From Strigamia acuminata (lineage: Eukaryota; Arthropoda; Chilopoda; Geophilomorpha; Linotaeniidae): a stretch of 64,000 nt of DNA. Within the stretch, counting starts at the first letter, position 1. Every line of letters starts with the position of its first letter. Made by a program: the position numbers and the translations under genes. The stretch is from NCBI GenBank assembly GCA_949358305.1, contig OX442314.1, positions 20,639,060-20,703,059 on the forward strand, read 5' to 3'. This document shows, piece by piece, positions 1-13,682 of this stretch. The notes below the pieces were generated by a model. The model searched no databases and was not told the origin of the DNA. It worked only from the letters and a program-made list of their open reading frames with translations.

Positions 1-73
1 AATAAAAATAAACCAAGCTAACCGTCCAATCACAATTCAATGGTTATGAAACGTACGAAACAAAGCAACACTA

Positions 74-245
74 GGCGCATTCGTAAAGTCATTTAGATTA
101 AACAGCATTTAAACTGCTGCTCTCGATCTAACTTCAAACATGGCGATCGGTTTAGTCTGTTTTCAGTCGCAGTGCTCCTGCGCATGATATTTAAACAATT
201 AAAATATGTTTAACTGCAAGCTAAACATGCGTTTATGAATGTGAC
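74..245 (+). mobile_element. TA-flanked terminal-inverted-repeat MITE, copy 1
   Basis: The 172-bp element is flanked by TA at 72-73 and 246-247, as expected for a TA target-site duplication. The left end reads GGCGCATTCGTAAAGTCA; the right end, on the minus strand, reads GTCACATTCATAAACG. The interior (about 130-187) carries the family core: CTTCAAA, ATGGCG, CGGTTTAGTC, TTTTCAGTCGCAGTG and TGCGCATG. The same core recurs at about 41947-42001, 50199-50253 and, inverted, 61536-61590. There is no coding capacity, so it is a non-autonomous DNA transposon. The superfamily is uncertain; TA duplication fits Tc1/mariner or a similar group. Confidence 0.75.
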
Positions 246-1405
246 TATCGAAAAGAAACCATTTTAAAATTTAAAATTTTTATTTTTCACCCTGCCTGAG
301 TCAATCCACTCATGGCGCCTTTCACATACTGTAAGTTCACACGTTACTCATCATCATACACCATGAATTTTATGCTACTATCCAGAGGTTTGCTTAGAAA
401 AGCCTCGAGGTGTTCTGCAGATTTTAATTTCTTGCTGTTGTTTTCGCGAGCTATGCACATGCGCTGGCCTTTCAAACGTTCCAATTGCTCGAACCAATCA
501 CAACCCTTTGCCAAACCCAAACACTCGATTTTATAGTCTTAGATAAGAAATTTCATTAAAAACTCCAAAAACATAATTAGCCAAAACAAACAAGTACGAG
601 TGACATAACGTAACCAATTTACCTGGTTTGATGTACCCAGCAAGCGTAAATGGAGGTAAAGTAAACAAATTGCTGAAAAACACACGTTTTCTTTTCATTC
701 TCTGCCCCTTTTCAAAAATAGAGGTAATAAAAGAGTCAAGTCAAAGACGAGATAGATTGCAAGCGTCAAGCAGCATCCACACCAAACATTCAAGAGGTGA
801 TGCTTGATGGATTCCTCTTTTCACAAGGTCGAGCATTGACAAAAGAACATACAAAACCAACCAGAACCACACGGCCAGTATGTTTGATTTTTTGTCGGAG
901 GAGGGGAAGAAAATAAGAAGACCAAGGCGGAGAAGGAATTGGAACCCACCCGAAGCACACAGTTGGTATGGAATGAAGTTTGGATGTGGGGGAGTTGCAC
1001 CAACATTTAGCAAAGAAGGGCGAGGGTTTAAATGGCATTCAGTGTTGGAGAAAATCCAGGTTGTGGTTCAGACTAAATAAAAAAGAAAGAAGGAAAAAAT
1101 AGGAAATTGGATGAAAGGAGTAGAAAGAATCGCAAAATGTTTTCCAGACGGTGAAGTGTTTTTATGGACTATTATTTACGTATTAGTTAATTTCCATGAA
1201 TTAAGTGCTTCGAACAAAAAAGTATTACCGTACATGTACAGAGTATATATACGGTAATTTATGTTTTAGCATTTTATATTTACTACGTTTACATGTTCAA
1301 TGTGAAAAAATTGAATTTATATTTCTGGAAAACTCCGCATGGCGTTAGTTTTCTGGTAAACATTAAATTTGCACATTGATTACCCATAATTTCGATTATC
1401 AGGAA

Positions 1406-1439
1406 CAACAAAATGGCTGTCAACAAAATGGCTGTCAAC
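1406..1439. repeat. 15-bp tandem duplication
   Basis: CAACAAAATGGCTGT occurs twice in a row, followed by CAAC. Confidence 0.93.
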
Positions 1440-4400
1440 CTATTTCAACCCTTAAACAAACCAAATTTAGCTGACGTAACTTTCCCAAAAGCAAAAATTT
1501 TGCTAGTAATATGACGCAAAATTAAAATTATAGGCCTATTGGGCGAATAAATGTTGGTGCATTGCAAATGGTAATGCTCAAAAGATCTAAAATACACCTC
1601 ATACACGTGGAATTTATTTTTCCAAATTAATATGTCCTTTACTAAAAGCTACATTCGAATTTTTCCTGACCATGTAAACTTGGTAAACGTTACCACAATA
1701 AAGCGACTTCTCGAGAAATCTTCAGTGAGTTTTATACGGTTTGTACCACTTTGAAAACACTGTCCACTGACTGCACATTCAAGCACAATAAGTAAAAACG
1801 CAGTCAGCTGTGATTAGCTGGATTTAAAATTATAATCAGTAGCCAGCTGGTGGGGTGAGAAAACAACACACTCGACTAGTGACACATTTTTTCACGCTTT
1901 AATTTCATTTACTGGCCGCCCACATTACATGTTAAACCATACATTAAAATGTTAATTCGGATTAGTACAGTTTGTTAGATTTTCAATAACCTCAATTCCT
2001 AAAAAAAAAACATAAAAAAAAAAAAAATCTTGGTTCACATAATTTACAAGAGTTTTTGTACATGACGTTTTTCGATCTTCATCCTCAGAAACGTTTTCCC
2101 ACTTCACATTCGCCAAACCTCACAAGAGAAAACAAACAACACACACCAAAATAAACTCTCGAGAGGCAACAAAAAATACCCCAACATCAACCAGAAGGAA
2201 AAAGAAAAGTAGAAATAAGGAGTGAGTAGTCAATGTTTTCAGAAAGTGATTTTTACCAACACGACCATTTGATTTCATCATTAGATAAAGACGAAATGTC
2301 ATCGCAATGACGTTCGTAAATCATTTCTCCGTAAATCCTTTATCCATTCAAATAAGCATCAAATTTTGGAAACCTCGTCACATGATTTATACATTTGCAC
2401 AAGTCGTAAATAAAATTGCCCCTATTGGCAACCCCCTCGGAGAAAAAGCCTCCACGACCCCTCCCTCTCCCTTAATTAACATCCCAAGTCATAATGCGTG
2501 AATGCTAATTAATGACAATAACGATGAAGAGTGAGTAATTCACCCCGTTAGATCGCTTACCGCTGATTTAACTTCTAATTACAGCTTTTCGTTTATACAA
2601 AATGATAATGACCACACTCGCCACTGACAAAAACTAATATTTATACAGTACATTTTCAAGCACGTACAAGCGCCTTTTATTCATCTAGTCTGACGTTTTA
2701 TTTATTTAAACAAGACCGACAAGGAGCAAACTTCATCCAATTCGCTTCAATATTCTACTCGATTTTCATACAAAACTTATTACATCTCTTCTAAATAGAT
2801 CCAAAGCAAACTGCATCCAGATTCCAGAGCAAACTGCTTGCGGAAACAACTTTCTTCAATTGTAGGATTTTATGAAAATTTCATACCGTTGGATGCAGCA
2901 TCGTATTTTTTGGATGACCTACATAAGAAAGCACAACTTGGGTCTCTTTTCTTATTATACTCTACTTCTATTGTATTAGGACATAAAAAATGCAGAGCTC
3001 GAAATGTACCGGAGCAAATGTGAAATTATGAAAAAATATTGTGACGATTTTTTTCCTTGTGATTTTCTAATTGCAAGAATTATTTTTTAAACTTTAAAGT
3101 GGCGTTCCGGATTGTAAAACTTTACCTTTCATGACTTAAAGAAAATAGGAAACAGTTCTAACTTAAGCTTATATGCCAATTACCCTTTAAAAAAGTCGAT
3201 AATTGACAATTTTAATGTGTGAAAAGCTGGCAAAAAGCATGGCAAGCTAAGCTTATCTGTGATTAGTCACAGTTGTCAGCAAGAGCGACAGAACTATTTG
3301 ATGGGCCACTAGCAAAAGCTCTTTTGCCTCCTCCAATTTAATTGTGGCTCTACTCTGACAACTGCTATCTACTTTCTCCTAAGCCAAAGCGTAAACAATA
3401 GGTTGACAGCAAAATTAACTTGATCTGTAACAACCTTCTACATATAAATAGCCAATTTAGCAAACCAGGCCAAATAACCATGCCATGACGTGACCGCGAT
3501 ACTCACGGCTATAACTCCTCCTCTTGAATTTTCATTTCTGAATTCAAAGAGGAGCGCAAATCTAACTTTTCCCTTTAGAAATTTAATTCAACCATATCCG
3601 CATAGTGCAAACTGGTAAGCAGAGCAGATAAGACGTGCAATGCTCCTTTACATTTAGCCAAATTGCGTCAACTTTAAGCATCGCATACTCAAATATCAGC
3701 CGTTTTAAAATTAGTCTCTCGCTCCGCTTCAAGCTGCAATCAGATAAATGGGAGTTGAAGCCAAAGCCGGCTCCGCGTACGTAAAAATAAACTTGCACTG
3801 CAATCGAATGCCCAATCAGGGCTCAAGGCTCATGCCACATACACCTCTGCCTTCTACCCGTTAAATCCACAATCTAGCACCCGTAAAAATCCCATCAAAC
3901 CTCGTGTGTGTATATTTGCTGCTTCATCACAAATTCTAATCCCACTAAATTATTAATGATAATACACCTGCTAATCAAATCGCACATCAATAAATTATTC
4001 ACAATAAATATGCATAGATCTATCCCGTCCTGTCACATACAATTTCCCCAATTTGCATTCTCTTTTATCGACCAACATCTTAAAAATCATTTCATCTTCA
4101 AATGTCGAGTGTTAGCCACTTTAAACGTATTACACACAGCATTAACTCCCATAAAACTTAATCCGAATGACATATTTAAGTGAACCTGCCCCAGTTCTCT
4201 ACGCTTTAAAAGACGAACCATTATTCATATTTAATTTTTAATTATCGTTCTATCATTGATATATATGACAGTTTCATTTAGCTAGAACGTCCACAATACA
4301 AAACCACAATGCTTCTCAACATCAGTTTCCAACAAAGCAGTCACGATTTTGAAAGAATTGTAGTGAACAGATGAATTTACAATGCTCAAATTGCTTCAGG

Positions 4401-5573
4401 TTGTCACCTTTATTCGAAAACCACATAGTGGCATCAAGTGACAACTTGTATACTCTAAGAGCTTTCGCTTAATCAAACATTTCTATGACAATCACTATTC
4501 CAAAACTGGACCTAATCACTAAGCCTTTAATACCGTAAAACAGACCGTATCCTCAAAGACCTTTGCTTATCTATCTCAAACTAATTAATTACATTTAATA
4601 AAGCCCTCACTCCCTTATGACAAACATTTAATTTTCAACAAATCTTCCCAACTCCCCAACTCTAATTTATAGAAAAGACGTTGTCCTCGTGCTGCACAAA
4701 TTTTAATTTGCGAACTCAGTAACAAGTTATTAGTCTCGCTTGATCACAATTAGTGTTACAAGTCGCGCCCCCAAGGTGTTACAACTAACGACATTAGTTT
4801 AAACTAACACAACACAAAGGTCGGAATTACAAATTAAAAAAAAAAAAAAATTAAAAAAAAAAACTTTTACACGAAATCATATACAGAGTAAAACTAATAA
4901 TAACAATGTCACAACCAGTTGAAATGAATTAAAATAAATGTACCCAAGTTGCAATGCAATTAAATTAACAGGTCGAGTTTTATTCCTGGAGGAAAGAAAA
5001 GACTAAATGTCATAAATCACCGAGCTAGAAGTGGCAAGACAAGCGTTGTTGGCGAAGAATAATACATCAAAGCGTTAAAGTAAATTAGTGAAGGTGTTGA
5101 AAAAAGACAACCACAAAATATCTTCTCGGATCACATGAATACAAATGTAAATCGGAAGACGAGCAAACCACTGAACTGAGCCCCATTTACAAATTAGTAT
5201 CTCACAAAATGGAAAACAACTTCACACATTACGTGCATGGAATACAAACTGCCACACATTTTCATTAGTTCCCTTCTAATTTTTTTCAATATTAATGCCA
5301 CCGGAAAACAAAGCTTACAACCATTGAACTTTGCATTTCCATTACGAGTTTTACAAATTTGAAAAAATAATTAATGCTCCCCAAAAAAATGTAAAATACT
5401 TTCGGAAATGAGCAGCTCACTCACTGGCAAATTACCAAGCAGGTTCCAAGCATGTCTAGGGCCCCCAAGGATTTGTTCACAGTACTTTTATATTCAATAT
5501 CAATATGAGCATAGCATGATCTATCGGATTAATTGATCATAGTGTTCCATGGGTAGATCCAGGGTGGGGTATA

Positions 5574-5790
5574 GAGACTAAAATTTCATTTTTGAAACCA
5601 AAATTTCATGTTGGAGACCAAAATTTAATTTTTTAAGACCAAAATTTCATGTTTGAGACCAAAATTTCATTTTTGAGACCAAAATTTCATTTTTGAGACC
5701 AAAATTTCATTTTTGAGACCAAAATTTCATTTGAGACCAAAATTTCATTCTTTAAGACCAACATTTCATATTTAAACCCAAATAATTCAT
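5574..5790. repeat. 20-bp tandem repeat array, about 11 units
   Basis: The unit is GAGACCAAAATTTCATTTTT. Three central units are identical; outer units carry substitutions and 1-2 base length changes (for example CATGTTG, CATTCTTTA, ACATTTCATATTTA), and the last ones are strongly degraded. There are no unique spacers, so it is a minisatellite rather than a CRISPR array. Confidence 0.93.
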
Positions 5791-6445
5791 TCTGATATTT
5801 CAAAAATGCATTTTTAGGCCCAAAACAGTCAATTTTTGTGTGTGAAGAATTGAACCAAAATGGCCACCCTCTTGTATGTTTTCTAGATTCGCCCCTAGTG
5901 TTCTTTGCAATAAATCCGGGTAAACTTTGAGGAAACTACCTAAATTACGCATGGGAAAGGACCCCAGAGGCACAGGGTCTTAACACGTAATCCAGCACCA
6001 CTTTAGTTAAAACAAAGGACCAAGTACACCGATTAGGTCTAATCTATGACAAACCGTAGTGCCTGCCGGTTTGTAATAATGGCGGACATTTACAACTCGC
6101 AACAAAACTTCAGCAGTCGTTCTGCTTGCTTTAACAACTTATTGAGTTCAAATTTTGAAGAAATACATTTTTTTTAAAAAATCAATGGTAATTTTAAGCG
6201 CAAAATTATAGAGCGGAGTAAAAAAAATTCAGTAAAAATACGATTTGGAATACAACTTCAACTCAACTCAAGGAGAGAATAAAACGGAGACAGATAAACG
6301 ATAAAAGAAAATGGTTAGCCACTAGTCTAAGGAAGACATAGCTTCCAATAGATCTGCAGTTCGTAAAAGAAACTTTCCCTACACAAGTTATAGCAACAAC
6401 AACCCCAAAGGAGTGGGAAAAAAATAAACCCTAAAAACAACTTAC

Positions 6446-6494
6446 CGTTTCTATTTTCACTATCTGCTGGTTTCATTTGGATAGGATGATGCAT
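6446..6494 (-). CDS. CELF/Bruno-family RNA-binding protein, third visible exon (end of RRM1, 49 bp)
   Basis: The exon encodes residues 86-101, [16 protein letters not shown], plus one base (G) of the next codon. [13 protein letters not shown] is the signature last strand of RRM1 in CELF1/2/Bruno proteins; CELF3-6 members have variants such as MNRPIQVKPADSE. DSENRN is the form I associate with invertebrate Bruno proteins. The acceptor is TTTACTTGCAG ending at 6495 and the donor is AAACG|GTAAG at 6445/6446. The 49-bp length and phase (0 in, 1 out) agree with the vertebrate gene as I recall it. The next exon should complete a codon starting with G, probably Glu or Ala, and then encode the start of RRM2 (a RKLF(I/V)GM-like run). 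It is not in the window and must lie beyond base 1, so the gene is truncated at its 3' side by the window edge. Confidence 0.95.
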
Positions 6495-9400
6495 CTGCAA
6501 GTAAATAGGAAAGAACATTTATTATCTCCGACATTTAAAAAAACAAAAATCCAAAAATATCGACATTTTTAACTCAAACCCGCAAAACAATCACATAAAA
6601 CGTAAATAATGCACGCACGTGATATCATTTAGGCTTAAATCAAAACTTAAACAAGCAAAAACCACTAAAATAATGCACCGAAATGTAAAATAAAAACCTT
6701 TAAAAACTTCCCGTATTCTCCGATACTTTAAAGGGATGAGAACAGATGAGAAAAACATAGACAACCGTTCCGCAGCTGTTCCGTGTCTGCACTGACGTTT
6801 GTGTGTGTATGTTTCGTATCCGTCCTATGCGAAAAACTGATGAATAGCCCCTTAACCCCCCTTTAAAGTAGTTGCTGTGCAGCCCGGATAAAGATGCCCT
6901 CAGATGCTAAATCAGTCGAGAGAAACATCACCAAATATTTTTTTTTATCCTAATCTCTGTATAGCAAAGCCAACTTGTCTACCTGTGTCGTTAGTGGCGT
7001 GCTTCCCTCTTCAGTTAACTTACAAATTTAAAATAGAATTTTTATAATTATCAATTTAAAAAAAAAGAAAAAAAAAATTACTTTCAAGGTAAAAATTGCT
7101 TTTTTTCCTTCCCATCGCTATATTTTCACACAATTAAAATAAAATTTGCGGTTTTCTTTTGACGTAAAACTTCAAAGAAAAGATGCCAAAACAAGTCAGA
7201 AGACATTCAGCAGTTATTTTTAAACGCGGACTTCATTTCACGTTTAGGGGTGACATGTTTTAACACCATATGCAAAACATAAAAGAGAAACACCATAAAA
7301 TTTCATATATCACTTTATGGTATAATTTCCATCTTGTCTCTTTTCAATCTTCTTTTTAAACTCTTTCTTTTCTTATTTTTTTTTCTTTAAAGAAACTTTT
7401 TTCCATTAAACAATGTCTAGGCATTTATTAATGAAGAATTAAATGTAATTTCTTTTTCATTCTGCTAACTGTCCTGGGAACCATCTCATTTGCCAATGTG
7501 AAATTGCCGCCTAAGGAAAAAGCTCCCGACACTAAACATTTGTCACGAAACTCTAACCTTATTTGTCATCCCACTGAATGCTCAAATCAGCACACGGATC
7601 AAAACTCCTTTCTCAACATCAAAACGAATTAGGATAATTGGCAGAAAAAATATGCTTCAAACCCGAACAAAAATAAACACCACAAACTATACTGTTCAAA
7701 TTCCTCCTGCGTGTTTATAAACAGATTCAAATCTCCGACACAAAAGCTCAATATTATTATAAAATTAATCTCAAAATTAAAATTCATCAATTTGGATCCA
7801 ATTTGAATACATGTGTTTTTCGTGTCGTAGACGCCAAATGCTGATAAAAAAACACATTTGCTAACACAACACGATTAGAATGGATGAAAAGACTTTCAAA
7901 TGCATCAAGTTTTTTATTTTTTTTATTTTGTATCCAAGATGGCTCACAGGCTCGTATCTGTACAGCAGTTTGCTGCTTGCAGCGATCTTGAAGTAATGTT
8001 TTGTTCAACAAATTTTCATTGTATAAAATGATGTTTTTCTTGTATATTATCCAAACTTCTCTATAAGCAGCTCTAGGCCGCTGCTGATTTTATATGCACC
8101 AACCCTAGTCATTTGCATTTTCATTATCGTCAAAAGTTATATAAAAGAAAGAACAAAAAAATTGAAACAAAGCAAATTTAGCATCGATCTGCTCTAGTTT
8201 ATCGCCAAGCTTTGTCACGTGACTTTGTGCAATGATCTGATCTGGAAATAACAGTTCTAAGGCACTATATTGAGTTTTGTAAAATTTTAATTCTTTAATT
8301 CGTGTAATTTTCTAGAGAATAAACTGCTGAAAAGAGAAATCGTTGCGCCGTAAAAGCACCGTTATTAAATTGTTTCAAACGTCAAAACACGATGCTTTCT
8401 ACAATTGAAAATATCCCTCCATCTTGAAAAATAATAACTCCCAATTTTTCAAATGCCCTATTTTCAACTTATTGACGAATGAGAAGTCAAAATACTGCCA
8501 GCCTCCGCTTGGAACTTTCTTCAAATTTCTCCAATAATATCGCTCGTTTTTCACTAATATATCTTTTTCTACATCAGCAACACATCACTAACTTCCAATA
8601 TTGCCCCGTATTAATCTTACACTTGCAGGGCCACATTTAATCTAGAATATCATTAATAAAAACCCTTCTTACAAATACTCGATTGATTTTATAATTGAAA
8701 AAATAAAACCACCCGTATTATCGTGTAGTTCTAACTTTAAAAAAGCCAACAAAAACACCCCATACATAAATTAACAAAACAAAAACCACGTACGAATGAA
8801 TGCATTCGCTTTTCCACAATTTAATCGGCTTTCCCGTAATCTTAAAAAAAAATATTCACATGCAAATTAAGCTCGAATTTTCTTTCCACTCCACTAAAAT
8901 CAATGCAAAAACCCACCAAAAACAACCCATCTTAATCACACACACAAAAAAAAGCTGACTTCATGACATTCCATTGTGACAAGTTATATATGCATATGTT
9001 GCTCATGGGAATTTGAGTGTCTCACTTTTCTTTCTCTGCACACAAAACCCTAAGACAAGCCTGGCATCAGCTTTTTTTCTCCCTCCTCGATTCCATTTTT
9101 ATGAATCTTTTCTCTCCTTTTTTTTAATTAAACAACCAGTGCGAGTATTATTTTTTAATTTTCTAAATACTCGTTTCTTTTACGTATATAAATTAGTAAT
9201 AAAACATTAATGTAAGTATATATTTAGAAAAAAAAAATTACCTTTTCAAATACAATAGGCTTAAAAAACAAAATTCTTCTCTTACCTATGTTGGTACCGG
9301 ATCACACATTGTGATCACGTGAAAACACCAGTCGACTTTTTATGTTTAGCATTGATGAATGATCCAAAATTATTTTTCGATTATTAAAATATAGTTTTAC

Positions 9401-10182
9401 CATCGCAATAATCGCCATACAACACAAATTTTCCGTTTTAAAACCGCAATTGCGTATTAAATTGAAATAAAGCACATCGACCGAGTGAGCAAACCGTAAC
9501 AAACACGACATCCGAATAAGTGCGATGTCAAAAAAAAATCGCTTGTTCTGCGCATCCTGTCATTTCATCGTGACCAAAATTAGGAACAAATTTTTCCTTG
9601 AAAAATAATGTTAAAATGACGTCAAACACGTCAACTCTAAGGAATGTTTAATCGGTTTTCAGAGAAACCTAGAGAAACATAAACACACACATCTTTTTAA
9701 ACGAGACCTGCTTTTAGACGGAATAAACTTCCACGGTTAAATTATTAAATTACATTTCTGTGGCATTATATCAATATTGCAAGTAAGACTTCCGAAATGG
9801 GCCAAAACAGAAAATGCTGGGATATTTGCATATTTTATCTGATTACCCAAGTTTGGCAAAGCAACGCACTAATACATATTACATTGCAACGAGAGAATAG
9901 CAGAAGAAGGTTCAGTGCACCAACAGAATTTAATGAAAAGTGAAAATGCAATTCAAGTAAGGAATTAACAATTTTTCAAAAACAAACCAGACGTAAAGTG
10001 CAAAACTAAAAACCTAAAAGAAAAAGAAAATCCAACAAATTCAGTCGAGAAAATAGAAGCAAATGCCAAATAGAAAATGGATGAATTTTTAGTTCAATAT
10101 TTTACCACTGTGAGGCAGTCGTCTGTGACCGTTCATTACATTACAATCAGAATCTGCGTGTCAGAGATTCGAATCATTCACA

Positions 10183-10222
10183 GGATTCGGTTGGGATCGG
10201 TTGAGATTCAGTTGGGATTCGG
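10183..10222. repeat. 10-bp GATTCGG tandem repeat, cluster 1
   Basis: Four consecutive variants of the unit GGATTCGGTT, with single-base changes and one extra base (GGGATCGGTT, GAGATTCAGTT, GGGATTCGG). Confidence 0.85.
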
Positions 10223-10251
10223 AAAGATTTAGATGATTATTTTAATTAAAA

Positions 10252-10289
10252 AAATTGAAAATATTTTAACAAATTGAAAATATTTTAAC
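10252..10289. repeat. 19-bp perfect tandem duplication
   Basis: AAATTGAAAATATTTTAAC occurs twice head to tail, between the two GATTCGG clusters. Confidence 0.95.
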
Positions 10290-10340
10290 TTTTTTCCAAT
10301 TTTCGACAAAGAATTAAAAAAAATTATAAAATGTAAATAT

Positions 10341-10370
10341 TCGGGATTCGGAGATTCGGAACGGGATTCG
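10341..10370. repeat. 10-bp GATTCGG tandem repeat, cluster 2
   Basis: GGGATTCGG, AGATTCGGAA and CGGGATTCG follow each other in the same orientation as cluster 1, about 120 bases away. Confidence 0.8.
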
Positions 10371-13300
10371 AAAGCCCATGTCAGAGCTTCGGTTGAATGT
10401 CATACCCCCCCCTGGTTCATTATTATCATGGTAGAAAAGACCAACCACCATGATTATAACGCATAAACATTTCCCTCGACATTTCCTGCGTCTTACAGTC
10501 GCATAAATAAAACGAACCGTTCCGAGATTATTCTTTTTTAATGTCACCCAACGAGTGAACTCTGACATCGCACCAATTGAAAATATATCAATCTTCCATT
10601 CGGTGCACATGCTATCGATTTGCCAAACTGTCTTTTTCGATACAGAATAATAAACAAGTTGCTCGCTATATTCCTCGACCATAAATTAATATAATGTCTA
10701 TTTAATTTTAAACCACGTGGACTCATCAAACCAGCATCAAATTTCCATATTTCGCCCATCACATCACTTGCCATTGCCACACAAGCTTGAACAGAAAGAG
10801 AGTAACAGAGATGATAACATAGATCAATCAATATTTCAATCCACTCTTTTTTTCATGCGCTCATCTCTCTTCGTGTCTGCATCTGACAAGACATCAAAGT
10901 ACAATAATGCACAAGACAGTCACGCACGTCCAATGCAGATGCCGCCGCTACAAAGACGAATTCAGTGTTGTTACACTGCCATATAAATGCCAGCTTTGCC
11001 TTCATGAGGAAAAGCCCCTGACTGTCGATACGTGTTATTGGCACACACACACACAGCCCTGAGTTTGAAGCGAATTCAATGCACGATTACAATCTTGTAC
11101 ATGAAAAAGTGAAAGGGAAACAAAAAATTTAATACGTTTGTGAGTGGCAGCGCCACCGTGTAGTCATTATCGTATGTAAAGTTAGGATTGGCTCTATTAT
11201 TAGTTTGTATTTACATCGTTTAAAAAAAAAAGGAAAGGGAAAAAAGTTAGGCATAAAAACCTTCAAAATACTTTGAATTAACATTGATATTGAAAAGTTT
11301 TCTCTTATCTGCCAAGTCATCATGCTTAAAATGCACTGTAGAAGAACGGTAAAAATTCCTAAAGATTTGCCCTTCAGATAGATGTGAAAAAGCCATTTTA
11401 TTTCACTGCACAAGAAACTAGGGATCTATAAAGTCAAAAACAACTTCTCCTTACATAACAGTTTGCAGAGGTAAGAAAAAATGAAGTGCAGCAGTAAAGC
11501 ACTTCTTTCTTCTGATAAAGAATACCAAAATAGGTTTATTATGTGTTAACAAACGCCATTAATCACGAAAAATAACCACGACCGAGCAATAACAATTGCA
11601 AATTTAAATAATTCTTATCCAAAAATTGTTAAGAGAACAAATATAAAAATAAAAAACAATATACACGCATATATGCAGGCAATAAAAATGTAGCAAATGC
11701 CAAATCCAACTTTTATCATAGCATTTTGCAATATTTGGACATTCTTTATTCCAAAAATAAAATACTTTTAAACGTTATTACTTTTCCTACTTTCTTGGAA
11801 TGATATTAATTCCACATTCTAACTAAAAGTTATTATTCAAAAAGCCTTTTCAATGTGGATTTAAAAATTATTCCAACCTAGCTTTATTCTGCGTGAAACG
11901 TGTTTGTTTTCCATTAATATATCCCCTCTTGAGTTCAACTTATCAAACTCAAGCAAATATTTACCCTGACAAATCTAATTAAAACCAATGATAAGATGCA
12001 ACAACAATTCCAAGCTTTTCAAAGTTGCGAGGTATAATTTACCACAAGACTAGACAAGATAGAGACTCTCAAATGTGCATACACTTGCAACCAGTATACA
12101 GCTCCAGCTGCAAACTGAATTATCTCAACTAAAAGGGCTTCTTGACACAATCCCGACAGCTTTCCTCGTTACCCTACAGTTTGAATAATTCAATTTCAGC
12201 AAATCCAACGAGAGAAAAGTCCCAACATTTTTAAAACTTCACTGCTAGTACATTATCTTATTAACAAGTCTCTCTTTTTCATTAAAACAGAGTTGTAGTA
12301 TATTAATATATCATCATCTCATTATTTGTTTATTTAACCAATAAAAATCACTTTCATTCTATGTAAGGAAAAAGAAAAAGTCCATGTTGAGACAGCGGAA
12401 AAAAATTGTTTTAATTTGGTTTTAAGCAGCTAAAACATCGATTACCAACACGATCTCCTTTTAGTCTTCTTTTTTGGATTGGTTTGGTACTTTGGTCTTT
12501 AAATATATTTCAACGAGCGAGCGGCAAATGGCTTTCGGTTCGGCTGATCAAAAGTTCATCTTAAATGCCCGATTTAATCAAACACCATGAATATAAGCTA
12601 ATCTAATCACCAAAAACCACATATTAAAAATCCCTCTTATTTCTAGAATTGTTTTCCTTAACTATGTTTTGTTGATTTCAAACTGAGACACAAACACGAG
12701 GGAAAGAATGATAATGTTTCTATTTCCAAATTCAGCGGCAATCGAAAATAGAATAACACAGTAAATCCAGACACCGGCGTAAATATAAAGACCTTAAGTG
12801 TGTAGAATTAATTTTTTTTAGAATAATGTTGCTATACATTTGACGGTCAAGACAAGTTATTACGTTAGTCATAGTTTTAGTTTTTATGTACCTCTTGTAA
12901 ATTCTCAAGACCATAAATCAATAACAACTATGCACTCAATTTGACACTTGTAACATTCAATTTCATTTTTGTTTTAAATGAATTTAATTTTCTTTCTAAA
13001 AAAGAAACTTATTCAAAAAAAATTTCACGACTTTCTAATAATATAGCAAATCCCCTATAATCATGTTTTAAAATATGCTCGTGCTTAAACATTTTTCTCT
13101 TTGCTTGTGTAAAATCAATGTAATTTCAAGCAATTTCAGACGTAACAGAAATGGCTTCTTTGGAAGCCAACTAAAAATGAAAACACGAGGTTAATTATGG
13201 CGTTACTCACAAAAATCAAATAATAATTTTTAAATTAAAAAAAAAAAACACAGAGAACATTATGGTTATGAAATATTAAAACTCGTAAAATGTACAAAAA

Positions 13301-13659
13301 CTTCAAAGAAAATTCAGGAAAAGTAATAAAATAACCTTTAATTAAACCCCAAGTTAACACAAACGCAACTCATAATTAACCCCTTCAAAAAATAGAGATT
13401 TTCTCTTAAAACTGTCTGAAACCAACTAATTAAATACAAGACAAATCCTTAAATCTTATCTAACTAAAAACTATCCATTCTTAAAAACGACCCATAAACT
13501 TATCCAACATCTGGTGACTTCATTAAGACATAATCTTTCTTCTACCATTACTCACTCTTTAAATTTTAATTTCAATTTTAATTATTATCGCCAAAAATGA
13601 AATAGAGACAGAAAACAACCTGCAAGTATTAAACCAGAGAGAATAGAGGAAGGAAAAGT

Positions 13660-13682
13660 AAAAAAAAAAAAAAAAAAAAAAA
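13660..13682. repeat. Poly-A run of 23 bases
   Basis: Uninterrupted A run on the plus strand. I see no flanking target duplication that would make it a retroposon tail. Confidence 0.9.

Larger units (their letters stand above)
1..6445 (-). other. CELF intron between RRM1 end and RRM2 start (partial)
   Basis: This is intron sequence downstream of the 49-bp exon and runs off the left edge. It contains one member of the TA-flanked inverted-repeat family (74-245), a duplicated 15-mer (1406-1439), a short hairpin with ATTACCG/CGGTAAT arms (1224-1258), A-rich runs near 2005-2027 and 4837-4862, and the 20-bp tandem array (5574-5790). No other exon is recognisable on either strand; the open frames of 60-91 codons lack similarity I can see and match chance expectation for AT-rich DNA. 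Confidence 0.8.

Noticed and set aside
5574-5790. Regular repeat array considered as a CRISPR array.
   Set aside because: Units abut with no unique spacers, and the genome is eukaryotic.
6380-6446. Reading on past the 49-bp exon gives [11 protein letters not shown], which looks like the RKLFIGM start of RRM2.
   Set aside because: The GTAAG directly after AAACG is a strong donor at the conserved exon end, and what follows ([15 protein letters not shown]) does not continue as RRM2. The likeness is coincidence in intron sequence.
10314-10682. 122-codon minus-strand frame.
   Set aside because: It reads through the GATTCGG repeat cluster and has no recognisable domain; a chance frame inside an intron.
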